Below are positions 1 to 10,405 of a DNA stretch of 64,000 nucleotides, one piece after another. Position 1 is the first letter of the stretch; every line of letters begins with the position of its first letter. The notes under the pieces were generated by a model, which did not search any database, was not told the DNA's origin, and saw nothing but the letters and a program-made list of their open reading frames with translations. The stretch lies in contig NZ_DS022272.1 of the NCBI RefSeq assembly GCF_000153705.1, positions 2,926,798-2,990,797 of the forward strand, in the 5' to 3' direction. The position numbers and the translations under genes were made by a program. This stretch comes from Fulvimarina pelagi HTCC2506 (lineage in GTDB: Bacteria; Pseudomonadota; Alphaproteobacteria; Rhizobiales; Rhizobiaceae).

Positions 1-301
1 CACCCGGTGCACCGTGGCAGGGCGCACAACCGGTCGCGAAATGACCTGACGCCCGTTGGACGAGTGCAGGATCGGCAAGATTGACGTCCTCCGGGGGCGC
101 GATGCCGAGCGACTGGCGAGCGACGGCGTTCTGCATGGTCCAGTGCAGGAACCAGCCGACCGGTCCGAAATGTCCCGAGGACGCCGCGATTGATACCATA
201 CCGGAGAAGGAGACGGCGAGCGCCAGCATGATCGCGCCAAGGCCCGCCGCGGCGAGTTTCTTCCAGGTGAGAACGAAATCGATGGCGATCCGCTTCTTCA
301 T
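1..301 (-). CDS. c-type cytochrome, C-terminal part cut by window edge
   Basis: Reading the minus strand from an ATG at 301 gives about 100 residues that run off the window. A short basic start (MKKRIAID) leads into one hydrophobic segment (about residues 17-45), so the protein is membrane-anchored. A haem c motif C-A-P-C-H lies near residue 92, right at the edge. The start overlaps the stop of the upstream CtaG gene (ATGA), which places it as the last visible member of the caa3-type oxidase operon. The family role would be electron delivery to, or function alongside, the oxidase on the periplasmic side. The axial methionine is not visible because the gene is truncated. Confidence 0.8.
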   Translation of the reverse strand, partial: MKKRIAIDFVLTWKKLAAAGLGAIMLALAVSFSGMVSIAASSGHFGPVGWFLHWTMQNAVARQSLGIAPPEDVNLADPALVQRASGHFATGCAPCHGAPG

Positions 302-990
302 GGGGCCGTCCTCGATGGCGCGTTCAGGATGGAGGCGAGGCAAACAAGCCCGCCGATGAGGTAGGCCGCACCGCCGACGATCAGCATGATGACACCGCCG
401 GCCTGCTGATCGCCAAGGGGCGTCATCGTCGCAGCCGGCGCACAGAGTTCGGCGCAGGCATAGAGCGTGCGCGGGCTAAGGAGCAGCAGTGCGCCGAGGA
501 GCGTCATGTGCATGGAGGTGACGAGAAGGCCGACGACGCCGGCCGCTCGCGCCTTGAGGCGCCCTTCCCCAGTCGGTCCCAGGGCGCTCAGCCAGACGAG
601 AACCCCGGCAACGAGGAAGGAGGCCTGCTCGGCAGTGAAGGCAATCGTCTCTGTCCGAGCGAGATCATGCGGCACGGGTGTGTGCCAACCCCAGACGACA
701 ACGAATTCGGCGAATGAAGCAAAGATCGCAAAGCCCGGTGTGATGCGGTTTGCGAGATCTGGGACCGCCCGCGCGATACCTATCGAGATCAGGGGCGCTG
801 CGATCGCAACGACTGTCATATGCATGACCATATGGCTCGCGAAGGAGCCGCCTGCGCGCGCAGGCAAAGGCCCAAACCAGACGATGGCAAGGAAACCCGC
901 CCCCAGCCAGAGCGGCCACAGATGGCGCGACCAAATCTCTCGAGACCCTCGGCTATCCCTCCTGAGCGCCGCTTCGACCATCAGCGGCAA
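298..990 (-). CDS. ctaG: CtaG-type cytochrome c oxidase assembly protein (caa3_CtaG family)
   Basis: A 230-residue integral membrane protein with about six hydrophobic segments. Histidine/methionine-rich stretches occur in the membrane parts (HMVMHM about residue 54, MHM about residue 160), as expected of the caa3_CtaG family that helps insert copper into or assemble caa3-type oxidases. This family is distinct from the Cox11-type protein also named CtaG. It overlaps the upstream small membrane gene by 10 bases and the downstream cytochrome c by 4, so it is translationally coupled inside the oxidase operon. Confidence 0.85.
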   Translation of the reverse strand: MPLMVEAALRRDSRGSREIWSRHLWPLWLGAGFLAIVWFGPLPARAGGSFASHMVMHMTVVAIAAPLISIGIARAVPDLANRITPGFAIFASFAEFVVVWGWHTPVPHDLARTETIAFTAEQASFLVAGVLVWLSALGPTGEGRLKARAAGVVGLLVTSMHMTLLGALLLLSPRTLYACAELCAPAATMTPLGDQQAGGVIMLIVGGAAYLIGGLVCLASILNAPSRTAP

Positions 991-1361
991 TCCACATTGA
1001 AGAAGGCAGGCAGCGCAACGAAGACAACAGCGATGAACGAGAGGCCCGCGAGGAGGACGGTTGAGAACTCGAGGAAGCGCTCACGGGCAATTGCCGTATC
1101 CTCGTCATTGACCGTACCCGAGCCGTGGCCGCGCCATTCGCCGTATGAACGCCGGAAGATCAGCCCGATGAGGAGAAGGGCGAGGATGGTGATGCCGAGG
1201 ATCAGCCAGCGCGCGAAGGCGATCTTCTCGAAGATCGCCACGTTCGGCGCACAGTCGACGGAAGCGACAAGATAGGAGGCGAGGAAGTGCAGTGCCCAGA
1301 TCGTCGGTGCGGCGATGAGGGTTATGAGATTGTCGCGGGTCTGACGGCTTTTTGCGAACAT
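981..1361 (-). CDS. small membrane protein of the cytochrome oxidase cluster
   Basis: 126 residues with three hydrophobic segments (about 11-34, 48-66 and 98-120). The first is interrupted by A-L-H, and there is a conserved-looking Cys near residue 37 (VDCAPN). It is not recognised as a named subunit. Its position between the fused coxA-coxC gene and ctaG suggests a subunit IV-like or assembly role. The 16-base gap after the oxidase gene and the 10-base overlap with ctaG put it in the same transcript. Function is inferred from context only. Confidence 0.7.
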   Translation of the reverse strand: MFAKSRQTRDNLITLIAAPTIWALHFLASYLVASVDCAPNVAIFEKIAFARWLILGITILALLLIGLIFRRSYGEWRGHGSGTVNDEDTAIARERFLEFSTVLLAGLSFIAVVFVALPAFFNVDCR

Positions 1362-1377
1362 CGTCCCATGTCTCCCG

Positions 1378-4005
1378 TCAGCTTAACAGCGGCGCGAAGG
1401 CAAGGGTCGCCACCGTTACGAAGGCTGTCGCCAGCACGAAGTGCCAGTAGAGCGCGACGTTGCGGATATCGGCATCGTAGACCGGCGTCAGGTGCCCGAA
1501 GATCGAACGGGCGAGGCAGTAGAACAGCATGATGGAGCCAGCCGCCGCATGGACCGCAGTCCAGATCGCAATGATCCAGACCGTTGCCGGATAGACGTGG
1601 CTGACTGGATCGAGCCCCGTGAGGTAGGGTCCAAGCAGCATCACGACTCCTGCGAGTAACGCGACGACACCGCCCGCGCCCATCGAAAGTCGCGCGATCG
1701 TCACCTGGCCGGCCTCGTTCAGCTGACGCGCAGCATAGGCAAGTCCCCAGGTCAGGGCGAAGACGACGAAAGCCGCGACCGGCCAGAAGACGCCGGGTCC
1801 GGTCGTTACCGCCGGCGGAAATTCGGCATGGATCGTCACGTAGAAGAAATAGCCGAAGATCAGTGACATGAACGCGGTGCCATCACCGATCATGGTGATG
1901 AACATCGCCCACCAGCCGACCGCCTTGGGTCCTGAGACGTAGAGCGGCAAGGTCAGGCCGAGCCCGACATCCTTCTCGCGCTTCTCCGGGACGATCGCCG
2001 TGCCGCGCCAGACCCAGACGAGGATCGAGCCGGTCGCAAGAACCATCGCTGCGATCGTCAGATACCACCAGTGGAAGGTCGCGAAGATGAAGACCGCGCC
2101 GAGGAAGGCGGCGGCCCACATGGTCATGAAGGTCGGACCCGGCACGCGTAGGCACTGGATCGGCTCTGCGTCGAGAACGCTCGTAACCATAGTCTCGCGC
2201 TTCAACTCCTCAGCATCCGGCATGTAGAACCGGCCGTTGTCGACATCGTCGATGAAGTTCGGCTGATCCCAGATCGGATAGCGCGACTTGATGACCGGGA
2301 TGGAGCGCACGCCCCAGCCCTTGTCCTCAGGCTCGGACAGCCATTCCAGCGTGCCGGCGTTCCAGTGATTGCGCTTGGCATAGGGCAGATGCCCCCGCGG
2401 GCGCAAAACGTCGGCGACGAAGACGAGAAAGCCCGCTGCGAAGACGAAGGCGCCCACAGTGGAGACGAGGTTCGGCAGATCGAGTCCGAGCCCGGTCGGA
2501 TAGGTCCACACTCTGCGCGGCATGCCCATGAGACCGGAAAAATGCATCGGGAAGAATCCGACATTGAAGCCGACGAACATCATCCAGAACGCGATCTTGC
2601 CAAGTCGGTCCGACAAGGTCCGGCCGCCGAGGATCGGCCACCAGTAGTAGATGCCGGCGACGATCGGGAAGAGCATCCCGCCGATCAGGACGTAATGGAG
2701 ATGGGCAACGACGAAATAGGTGTCGTGCGCTTGCCAGTCGAAGGGCGCGAGCGCGACCATGACGCCGGTGAGGCCGCCGATGACGAAGATCGCGAGCGAG
2801 CCCGACACGAAAAGCATGGGTACCGAAAAGATCACGCGCCCGACTAGCAGCGTCGCCAGGAAGACGAAGATCTGCACACCCGTCGGAATCGCGACGGCCT
2901 CTGAGGCGGCGGAAAAGAAGCCAAGTGAGATGGAGGGCAGACCGGTCGTGAACATGTGGTGCACCCACAGGCCGAACGACAAAAATCCGGTGCCGACAGC
3001 GGCGAGAACGATCCACGAATAGCCGACGATCGGACGCCGTGCGAAAGTCGGCACGATCATGGCAATCAGCGCGATCGCGGGCAGGAAGACGATGTAAACC
3101 TCCGGATGGCCGAAGATCCAGAAGAGGTGCTGCCAGAGCATCGGATCGCCGCCGCGCTCGGGATCGAAGAAGGGCCAGTTGAAGAGCCGCTCCATCTCGA
3201 ACAGGATGTCGCCTGCAATCAGTGGCGGGAAGGCGAAGAGGATCATGCCCGCGACGACAAGCACGTACCAGGCGTAGAGTGGCATCAGGTTGAGGCGCAT
3301 GCCGGGCGGGCGGCATTTCAGCGAACCCACGATCAGCTCGACCGCCGCCGCAATTGAGGCGACCTCGATGAAGGAAAGCCCCAGCAGCCAGATATCCGCG
3401 CCATAGCCCGGCGTGAACCGCTCCTGCGTCGTCAGCGGCGGATACATGAACCAGCCGCTCGAGGGCGCAGACGAGAAGAATATCGAGCCACAGACGAAGA
3501 CGCCGCCGATCAGGAAGCACCAGTATCCGAAGGCCGACAGACGGGGAAACGGCAAATCCCGGGCACCCAGCATCTCCGGTAACAGGATGATCGCCATCGC
3601 CTCGAAGATCGGCACGGCGAAGAGGAACATCATCACCGTGCCGTGAAGCGTATAGACCTGATTGTAGAAGTTCGCGGTAAGGAAGTCGTTTTCCGGCACG
3701 GCGAGTTGTACACGCACCATGAGGCCGAGAACACCGGCGAATAGCATGAAGATGAAGGCGGTCGAGGTGTACCAGATACCGACCTCGGTGTTGTTGACGG
3801 CCGACCAGTACTTCCAGCCTTTCGGCGCTTCCCAAACCCAGATCAGGCGCTTGGCCTGCGCGTCGCGAACGTCGGGGTCCTCCTGGTCCACATGGCTCGC
3901 GCCGATCGTCTGGGGCTTGGGCGGATCGGGATAGTTCGGGGTCGCGGGATCAGAGAAGTCGATAGCACCGATGCCGGCCGCGCTGCTCGATGGCAAATCG
4001 CTCAT
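1378..4005 (-). CDS. ctaD: cytochrome c oxidase subunit I fused to subunit III
   Basis: 875 residues, much longer than a lone subunit I (about 530-560), because a subunit III-like domain (about residues 660-875) is fused at the C-terminus, as in many caa3-type oxidases. The catalytic core is complete: a haem a ligand His121 in HGTVMM, the CuB motif HPEVY (300-304, with the Glu of A1-type enzymes and the His-Tyr pair), the HH pair at 349-350, and H-L-H at 435-437 for haem a3 and haem a. It couples O2 reduction to proton pumping in the inner membrane. Its start overlaps the coxB stop by 4 bases. Confidence 0.95.
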   Translation of the reverse strand: MSDLPSSSAAGIGAIDFSDPATPNYPDPPKPQTIGASHVDQEDPDVRDAQAKRLIWVWEAPKGWKYWSAVNNTEVGIWYTSTAFIFMLFAGVLGLMVRVQLAVPENDFLTANFYNQVYTLHGTVMMFLFAVPIFEAMAIILLPEMLGARDLPFPRLSAFGYWCFLIGGVFVCGSIFFSSAPSSGWFMYPPLTTQERFTPGYGADIWLLGLSFIEVASIAAAVELIVGSLKCRPPGMRLNLMPLYAWYVLVVAGMILFAFPPLIAGDILFEMERLFNWPFFDPERGGDPMLWQHLFWIFGHPEVYIVFLPAIALIAMIVPTFARRPIVGYSWIVLAAVGTGFLSFGLWVHHMFTTGLPSISLGFFSAASEAVAIPTGVQIFVFLATLLVGRVIFSVPMLFVSGSLAIFVIGGLTGVMVALAPFDWQAHDTYFVVAHLHYVLIGGMLFPIVAGIYYWWPILGGRTLSDRLGKIAFWMMFVGFNVGFFPMHFSGLMGMPRRVWTYPTGLGLDLPNLVSTVGAFVFAAGFLVFVADVLRPRGHLPYAKRNHWNAGTLEWLSEPEDKGWGVRSIPVIKSRYPIWDQPNFIDDVDNGRFYMPDAEELKRETMVTSVLDAEPIQCLRVPGPTFMTMWAAAFLGAVFIFATFHWWYLTIAAMVLATGSILVWVWRGTAIVPEKREKDVGLGLTLPLYVSGPKAVGWWAMFITMIGDGTAFMSLIFGYFFYVTIHAEFPPAVTTGPGVFWPVAAFVVFALTWGLAYAARQLNEAGQVTIARLSMGAGGVVALLAGVVMLLGPYLTGLDPVSHVYPATVWIIAIWTAVHAAAGSIMLFYCLARSIFGHLTPVYDADIRNVALYWHFVLATAFVTVATLAFAPLLS

Positions 4006-5075
4006 TTCAGCTGCTCCAGCCAGGCCGCGATGGCGATGATCTCTTCGTCCGGCAAAATGCCGTAGGACGGCATCTCGACGCCCTGCTTCACATGCTCGGT
4101 CGCGCGGATGAATTCGGCGACGTTCTCGGGCGTGTTCTCCAGAAGTCCGGCCGCGATCGTAAGTCGCGAGCCCAGATGGGTGAGGTCCGGGCCGACTGCT
4201 CCGTTCGCCTCAGTGCCACGCACGGCATGGCAGGCATCACAGCCGTTCTGCATGAAGGCGTCGTGACCGGGACCGGAGGTCACATCGGCGGGCTTGTTCT
4301 GCGCTTCGACATAGGCGGCGTACGCCTCCTCGGACACGACGATGACTCGAAAGCCCATCTGGCCGTGTGCATCACCGCAGAACTCGGTGCAGACGCCGTT
4401 GAAGACGCCCTCCTTGGTGGGCTCAACGACAAGCCGGTTCACCCGGCCGGGGATCATGTCCATCTTGCCGGCGATCGACGGAACCCAGAATGAGTGAACG
4501 ACATCCGGGCTGCCGAGCAGCAGTTCCGTACGGCGACCGACGGGCAGCCAGATTTCGTTGGCGCTCTCGACGCCTCCGGGTGGCAGGCTTTTGACGACCC
4601 CTGGCTCACCCTCGACATCATAGGCGACACGGAACCAGAACCGTTCCCCGGAGACCGCGATCATAGGCCCGTCCGCCTCTGCGCGGAACTCCGGCATCAA
4701 GGCAAGCCCGTAGACGAGGAGCGCCGTCAGGACGACGGTCGGAAACACTGCCCCGCCCCAGACGATAAGTCGCGTGCCGGTTTTCTCGCTGTGGCGGCCG
4801 GGCCTCACCTTAGTGGCGTAGATCGACAGCCCGATTGTGATGAACCAGATCACCACCGCACCGACGAGCATGATCCAGAACAGATGCTCCACCTGGCTCG
4901 CCTCGAGTCCGGCGCCGGCAAGTGTCGACTGGGGGCTCGTGCAGGAAGAAAGGGCTGACAGCGAGAAGCCGGAAGTGATAAATAAAGCGACTTTCGAAGG
5001 CTTAGAACCGATCCTCATGCCCGAGCACCGGGCTCGGTCTTCGGAACCATCCTCTCGCGACCGTCCATGCGGCAT
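4002..5075 (-). CDS. coxB: caa3-type cytochrome c oxidase subunit II with haem c domain
   Basis: Contains the CuA site (His194, then C229-x-E231-x-C233-x3-H237-x2-M240) followed by a fused cytochrome c domain with C-D-A-C-H at 279-283, so it can take electrons from a c-type donor directly. Two transmembrane segments lie at about 62-87 and 105-125. The ATG at 5075 has a good ribosome site (GGAGAA). However, the lipoprotein signal (LSALSSC) only makes sense from an inner ATG at 5018, which has no clear ribosome site. The start is therefore uncertain between 5075 and 5018. It is the first gene of the oxidase operon. Confidence 0.9.
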   Translation of the reverse strand: MPHGRSREDGSEDRARCSGMRIGSKPSKVALFITSGFSLSALSSCTSPQSTLAGAGLEASQVEHLFWIMLVGAVVIWFITIGLSIYATKVRPGRHSEKTGTRLIVWGGAVFPTVVLTALLVYGLALMPEFRAEADGPMIAVSGERFWFRVAYDVEGEPGVVKSLPPGGVESANEIWLPVGRRTELLLGSPDVVHSFWVPSIAGKMDMIPGRVNRLVVEPTKEGVFNGVCTEFCGDAHGQMGFRVIVVSEEAYAAYVEAQNKPADVTSGPGHDAFMQNGCDACHAVRGTEANGAVGPDLTHLGSRLTIAAGLLENTPENVAEFIRATEHVKQGVEMPSYGILPDEEIIAIAAWLEQLK

Positions 5076-5198
5076 CGGTTCTCCATTTTTCGAGGACGCC
5101 TCGACTGCGGTCGGACACGTAAGTGCAAAGTGAAATCGCTCTCAGTTTTCGGCAGTTAGCGGCGGCGCGCAATCCGGAAAGCTCTCCTCTCACAGTCG

Positions 5199-8100
5199 TC
5201 AATGGAAGTTGCGTCCCCGCGGCAGGATCGAGACGACGTTCGATGGTGCGCCAGGCACGTTCCATGTCCAGTCTCGCGAGGCGGACGGGTCGGTCTCGCG
5301 GGATTTTTCTTTTCCATCGAACGGACCCAATGCCGCACTGGCAGCGCTCCGGCCATGACGTTTGACGAAGGCCCGCGTTCTTGCATCTTCGTCCACCGGA
5401 CGTCGCACTTCGTCAGCATTGCATATGGCGGCGGCGAGCGAACCGGCCGCAAACGCCGCAGCATTCGCTTCTTCTTCGCTGAGAGAGTTCTTGCGCTTGG
5501 AGCCGTGGTAGCGCAGGGGCGCACGTACGTGATCGGCGGGCGCGATGCCCTCCCGACCGATTTCGGTGCCCGAGGCGATCGGTGCGAGGAGAGCTGTGAG
5601 ATCTTCGATCATCTCGGCGACCACATGGATGACGCCGTGATCGGCCTGCATCCGACCCTTCACGCGGATGAAGCGAGCACCGAGCACAAGCGGGCGGAAA
5701 CGCTCGAAGACCTTCGGCCAGACGATGATGTTGGCGGTGCCGCTCTCGTCCTCGATGGTGATAAAGATGACGCCCTTGGCCGAGCCGGGCCGCTGGCGCA
5801 CCAGAACGAGACCGGAGACATCGACCTGACTTCCCGAGCGCAGGGTCTCGAGACTGCGGTTCGTGCGTATCCGCCGCTCTGTCAGGATTTCCCGGACGAA
5901 GGACACCGGGTGGGCTTTCAAGGAGAGCGATATGAAGCGGTAGTCGTTGACCACCTCCTCGCCCGGCCGCATGGGCGGCAGGAAGGCGTCCGGTTCGCGC
6001 TGAAGATCTTTTGCCGCCGCACCTTCGAAAAGCGGCAGGCGCTCGGCGGCTCCCTTCGGGTCGAGCGCACGCACGGCCCAAAGCGCATCGCGGCGGGACA
6101 GCCCCAGAGAGGCGAAGGCATCGGCCTCAGCAAGACGCTCGATGACGGCACGCTTCAGCCCCGTGCGCAGCCAGACATCGCGCACGGAGTCATAGCCCGC
6201 GCCCCGCCTTTCGACGAGGATCGCCATATCGGGCTCGGAAAGCCCCTTCACCTGCCGAAAACCGAGCCGCACCGCGTGAGCGCTCCAGATGGCGGGGCGC
6301 ATTCCGGCATGCCTGTCCTCGATCTTCGACGCATCGAAGGGTTCTTTTTCGAGGCTCTGATCCCAGCCGGACTCGTTCACCGAAACCGGGCGGAACGAGA
6401 CGCCGTGTTCGCGGGCATCGCGCACGATCTGGGCCGGGGCGTAAAAACCCATCGGCTGAGCATTCAGAAGTGCCGCCGCGAAGACATCCGGATAATGGCA
6501 TTTCAACCAGCAGGAGGCATAGACGAGGAGCGCGAAGGAGGCGGCGTGACTCTCGGGAAAGCCGTACTCCCCGAAGCCCTCGATCTGCTTGAAGCAGCGC
6601 TCGGCGAAGTCCGGCTCGTAGCCCCGCGCGACCATGCCTTCGACCATCTTCTGGCGGAAGGTGTGGATCGTACCGACCCGCCGGAAGGTCGCCATCGCGC
6701 GGCGCAGCTTGTCGGCCTCACCCGGCGTGAAGCCGGCGGCGACGATGGCGATCCGCATCGCCTGCTCCTGAAAGAGAGGAACGCCGAGGGTGCGGCCGAG
6801 AACCTCGGCCAGTTCGGGCTTCGGGTAGGTCACCTGTTCGAGGCCCATCTTCCGCCTGAGATAGGGGTGGACCATGTCGCCCTGGATCGGCCCGGGCCGG
6901 ACGATCGCGACCTCGATGACGAGATCGTAGAACTTGTCCGGCTTCAGCTTGGGCAGCATGGTCATCTGCGCCCGCGACTCGATCTGGAAGACACCCAGCG
7001 TGTCGGCCCGCTGGATCATCCGGTAGGTCGCAGGGTCGTCCTGACCTTCGGAGAGTTCGGCGAGCGTGATCTCCCGGCCGTAATGGACCTTCAGGAGATC
7101 GAAGGCGCGGCGGATGCAGGAGAGCATGCCCAGCGCCAGAATATCGATCTTCAGAATGCCAAGTTCGTCGATATCGTCCTTGTCCCATTCGATGATGGTG
7201 CGCCCGTCCATCGTCGAATGGAGGATCGGGACGGTCTCGTCGATCCGCCCGCGTGTGATGACGAAACCGCCTACGTGCTGGGAGAGATGGCGTGGAAAGC
7301 CGGAGATTTCCTCGGCATATTTCATGACCGCCGCCGTCATCGGGTCGGCCATGGACAGCCCTGCGGCCTTGGCCTCGCGCTCGCCCACATCGGACGAGTG
7401 ATAGCCCCAGACCGAGCCGGCAAGCGCTGCGATCGTATCCTCCGAAAGCGAGAACGCCTTGCCGACTTCGCGAAGAGCCGACCGCGCGCGATAGGTGATG
7501 ACGGTCGCGGCGAGGGCTGCGTTGTCGCGGCCGTAATGCTCGAAGATGTACTGGATCACCTCCTCGCGCCGCTCGTGCTCGAAATCGATGTCGATGTCCG
7601 GCGGCTCGCGACGGTCGGGCGAGATGAAACGCTCGAAGAGGAGCCCGGCGCGCTCGGGCGAGACCTCGGTGACGCCGATGCAGTAGCAGACCACGGAATT
7701 GGCCGCCGATCCGCGCCCTTGGCAGAGGATACCCTTTGACCGGGCAAAGTTGACGATGTGGTGGACGGTGAGGAAATAAGGCTCGTATTCGAGCTCCGCG
7801 ATGATCTCAAGTTCGTGCTCGATGCGCTCCGTCACGCTCGCCGGCACGCCGTCCGGGTAGCGCCAGTTCGCGCCCTCATAGGCGAGATGCCGCAATTCGT
7901 CCTTCGGCGAGCGCGTGAGGCCAAGAGCCTCGTCGGGATATTCGTATTTCAAACTTTTCAGATCGAAGGAGAGCTCGGAAAAGAACCGGCTCGCCTCTTC
8001 AACGGCATGGGGACAGGACGAAAAAAGCCGGGCGATCTCATGTCCCGGCTTCAGGTGGCGCTCCGCGTTCATGGCAAGGTGCCGACCCGCCCCGTCAAGG

Positions 8101-8768
8101 GGTACGTGCTCGCGGATCGCCGTCATGACGTCAGCAAGGCGTCGGCGCTGCGGGGCGTGGGCGAGCGGTTCGTTCGTCGCCAGAAGCGGCGTGCGGCAGG
8201 TTTTGGCGAGATCGTCCAGACGGGCGAGCCGGCGCTGGTCGAAACCTTCATGGGCATAGCGGGCGGCGAGACGGACGCGGTCGGGAAAAGCCGAACGCAG
8301 GGTGTTCAGAACCGCGGCGAGCTTGCCGATTTCGCTTTCGGCAATCGTCCCCTCGCCATGGCCGATCGCCATCGGAGCGAGAACGGCGCAGTTGATCTCT
8401 TCACCCCATTCGAGAAGATCTGTCAGGAAAAGCTCGCACCGCCCCTTTTCGGCCCTGAGATTGCCGAGGCTCAGGAGACGGCAGAGCCGCCCCCAGCCGG
8501 CCCGATTGCGCGGATAGGCGAGAACATCCGGCGTTCCGTCGGAAAAGACGAGCCGTGTGCCCGGCGCGAAGGCGAGCCCTTCCTCCCTTGCCACCTGATA
8601 GGCCCGCACCACGCCGGCGACCGTGTTGTGATCGGCGAGCCCCAGCCCGCCGAGGCCGAGACGCCGCGCGGTCACTGTCAGTTCCTCCGGCTGGGAGGCG
8701 CCGCGCAGGAAGGAGAAGCAGCTCATCGTGCCGATTTCGGCAAAGGGGATGTCGGCCATGCCCGTCAT
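5199..8768 (-). CDS. dnaE2: error-prone DNA polymerase DnaE2 (ImuC)
   Basis: 1189-residue C-family DNA polymerase. It has an N-terminal PHP domain (about 1-280), the polymerase palm with GRGSAANS (351-358) and the acidic active-site motif PDIDIDF (390-396), a fingers/HhH region, and an OB-fold near 950-1060. It is the catalytic member of the ImuA-ImuB-DnaE2 mutasome, used for SOS translesion synthesis and damage-induced mutagenesis. Compared with the usual 1080-1130 residues, it carries about 90 extra low-complexity residues between the OB fold and the conserved C-terminal R-N-F-H ending. The start overlaps the imuB stop by 4 bases. Confidence 0.96.
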   Translation of the reverse strand: MTGMADIPFAEIGTMSCFSFLRGASQPEELTVTARRLGLGGLGLADHNTVAGVVRAYQVAREEGLAFAPGTRLVFSDGTPDVLAYPRNRAGWGRLCRLLSLGNLRAEKGRCELFLTDLLEWGEEINCAVLAPMAIGHGEGTIAESEIGKLAAVLNTLRSAFPDRVRLAARYAHEGFDQRRLARLDDLAKTCRTPLLATNEPLAHAPQRRRLADVMTAIREHVPLDGAGRHLAMNAERHLKPGHEIARLFSSCPHAVEEASRFFSELSFDLKSLKYEYPDEALGLTRSPKDELRHLAYEGANWRYPDGVPASVTERIEHELEIIAELEYEPYFLTVHHIVNFARSKGILCQGRGSAANSVVCYCIGVTEVSPERAGLLFERFISPDRREPPDIDIDFEHERREEVIQYIFEHYGRDNAALAATVITYRARSALREVGKAFSLSEDTIAALAGSVWGYHSSDVGEREAKAAGLSMADPMTAAVMKYAEEISGFPRHLSQHVGGFVITRGRIDETVPILHSTMDGRTIIEWDKDDIDELGILKIDILALGMLSCIRRAFDLLKVHYGREITLAELSEGQDDPATYRMIQRADTLGVFQIESRAQMTMLPKLKPDKFYDLVIEVAIVRPGPIQGDMVHPYLRRKMGLEQVTYPKPELAEVLGRTLGVPLFQEQAMRIAIVAAGFTPGEADKLRRAMATFRRVGTIHTFRQKMVEGMVARGYEPDFAERCFKQIEGFGEYGFPESHAASFALLVYASCWLKCHYPDVFAAALLNAQPMGFYAPAQIVRDAREHGVSFRPVSVNESGWDQSLEKEPFDASKIEDRHAGMRPAIWSAHAVRLGFRQVKGLSEPDMAILVERRGAGYDSVRDVWLRTGLKRAVIERLAEADAFASLGLSRRDALWAVRALDPKGAAERLPLFEGAAAKDLQREPDAFLPPMRPGEEVVNDYRFISLSLKAHPVSFVREILTERRIRTNRSLETLRSGSQVDVSGLVLVRQRPGSAKGVIFITIEDESGTANIIVWPKVFERFRPLVLGARFIRVKGRMQADHGVIHVVAEMIEDLTALLAPIASGTEIGREGIAPADHVRAPLRYHGSKRKNSLSEEEANAAAFAAGSLAAAICNADEVRRPVDEDARTRAFVKRHGRSAASAALGPFDGKEKSRETDPSASRDWTWNVPGAPSNVVSILPRGRNFH

Positions 8769-10405
8769 GCGAAGAGCCCGTGCATGAACCAGGCCGGCGA
8801 ACCGGCGGAAATCACGAAATCCGGATCGAGATCGGCATCGTGCATTCCTTCGCGAAACAGCCAGAAATGGCGGCCGGTCTCGTCCTCGACACGGAAATAG
8901 TCACGCGTCGGGCGATCTTCGTGCCACCATTCCCCGGCGATCCGCTCCGGCCCCTCGGCCCGGCGCACCCGGTAGAGCGCGCGACGCCAGCGGAACGAGA
9001 TCGGCGCGCCGTCGGGGATCGCGAAACTCGCCTCGATCGGCTCCGGCCGGGCAAGCATGCGCAAGGGGCGCGGTGCGGTTTCTGCCCGATCTTCGCTGAT
9101 GGGCAAACGAACGGGCCTCTCCCCGTCCATCAGGTCGAGGACAGGTCGCCAGCCGGCGGCGCGCTCGGGCTGCCAGCTGTCGCGCCGGCAGGGCGCGAGC
9201 ACGGTTTTCGGGCCCAGCCGCGCGCCGATCCGGTCGACGAGATGGGTGAAGGCCGCATTCGTCTCAACCTCGCCCGACAGGTCGGTCTGGATAGTCTCCA
9301 GACGGTCGGTCTCGTAGACGGCGAGCTTGACGAGATCGTAGCCGAAGCCTGCATCGAATTCCTCGCCGAGACCTTTCAGCTTCTCGCGGAAAAGCCGGGC
9401 GACGGCTGTCGGCTCGCGCACCGGCCGTGCCGCACCCACGGAAGCGCGATTGACGACGCCATCGACGCGAAAAAGCGAGAGTTCGAGCGTGCGCGCGCCG
9501 AGCCCGCGCTCTTCGAGATCGCCCTTCAGGCGGCTCGCGAGGGCAAAGAGAATGCGCGCGACGTCCTCTTCGAGCGCGATCGGCTCGAACAGCCGGCGCT
9601 CGGCGATCAGCTGCGGCACCGGGCGACGCGGCGAGATCGGACGCCGGGCGAGCCCCGTCGCCTCGTCGAGCGTGCGAACCAGAGATTTGCCGAAACGCCG
9701 GGCAAGGCCCGCACGCGGCTGGTCGAGCAGCGCAGCGACGGTCTTGAGGCCAAGGCGAGAGAGAAGCCCACTCGTCTCCGGGTCAAGCCGCAGGACCTTG
9801 ATCGGAAGCGGTGCGACGGCAGCCCGCTCCCCACCCGAAGCGACGATCGCCGGTTTTGCGGGAACGCCTACAAGGGCGATCGCAGCCCCGGCCGAACCCG
9901 CGATCGCGGCCTGAGCGAGAAAACCCTGATGGAAGAGCCGCATCAGAAGATCGTCCATCAGCCCGCGCTCGCCGCCGAAGAGATGGGCGCAGCCGGATAT
10001 ATCGAGGATCAGACCGAAGGGCGGATCGAGCGCGACGAGAGGCGTATATCGGTCGCACCAGTCGGCGATCGCCGCCAACAACCGGCGATCGGCCGCCATG
10101 TCGGCCATCAGGGTTTCGAGACCTGGAAACCGGGCCCGGGCTTCCGAAAGACCGGTGCCGACGGCAAGACCCTGTCGCTCCGCCATCTCGCAGACGGCGG
10201 TGACCCGATTGGCGTTCGCCGCGTTCTGGTAGAGCGCGATCGGCGCCATCTCTGCCCCGGCCGATACGGCTTCAGCCAGTGAGCCGAAGCGCCAGGTTCG
10301 CCCCAGCCGGTCGCGCAGGATCCGGTCGGTCGGCAGTTTCGGCAGCGACAGCGCCAGGAAGCGGTTTTCCGCCTGACGATGGGGCGCAAAGGAACGAGCG
10401 GTCAT
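8765..10405 (-). CDS. imuB: Y-family polymerase-like protein ImuB
   Basis: About 546 residues from the ATG at 10405, which is preceded by a GGAG ribosome site. A much longer open frame upstream is only the shadow of imuA. The Y-family-like fold starts at [15 protein letters not shown], with an HhH region near 200-260. The C-terminus has the typical ImuB ending (ERIAGEWW, then [19 protein letters not shown]). ImuB proteins lack catalytic acidic residues and act as a hub that brings DnaE2 to the beta clamp. The start lies 134 bases inside the end of imuA, an unusually long overlap. A lexA-controlled operon with imuA and dnaE2 is likely. Confidence 0.9.
   Translation of the reverse strand: MTARSFAPHRQAENRFLALSLPKLPTDRILRDRLGRTWRFGSLAEAVSAGAEMAPIALYQNAANANRVTAVCEMAERQGLAVGTGLSEARARFPGLETLMADMAADRRLLAAIADWCDRYTPLVALDPPFGLILDISGCAHLFGGERGLMDDLLMRLFHQGFLAQAAIAGSAGAAIALVGVPAKPAIVASGGERAAVAPLPIKVLRLDPETSGLLSRLGLKTVAALLDQPRAGLARRFGKSLVRTLDEATGLARRPISPRRPVPQLIAERRLFEPIALEEDVARILFALASRLKGDLEERGLGARTLELSLFRVDGVVNRASVGAARPVREPTAVARLFREKLKGLGEEFDAGFGYDLVKLAVYETDRLETIQTDLSGEVETNAAFTHLVDRIGARLGPKTVLAPCRRDSWQPERAAGWRPVLDLMDGERPVRLPISEDRAETAPRPLRMLARPEPIEASFAIPDGAPISFRWRRALYRVRRAEGPERIAGEWWHEDRPTRDYFRVEDETGRHFWLFREGMHDADLDPDFVISAGSPAWFMHGLFA

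Noticed and set aside
5202..7739. 845-codon plus-strand frame opposite dnaE2
   Set aside because: Antisense shadow of a GC-rich gene; the true gene on the minus strand is unambiguous.
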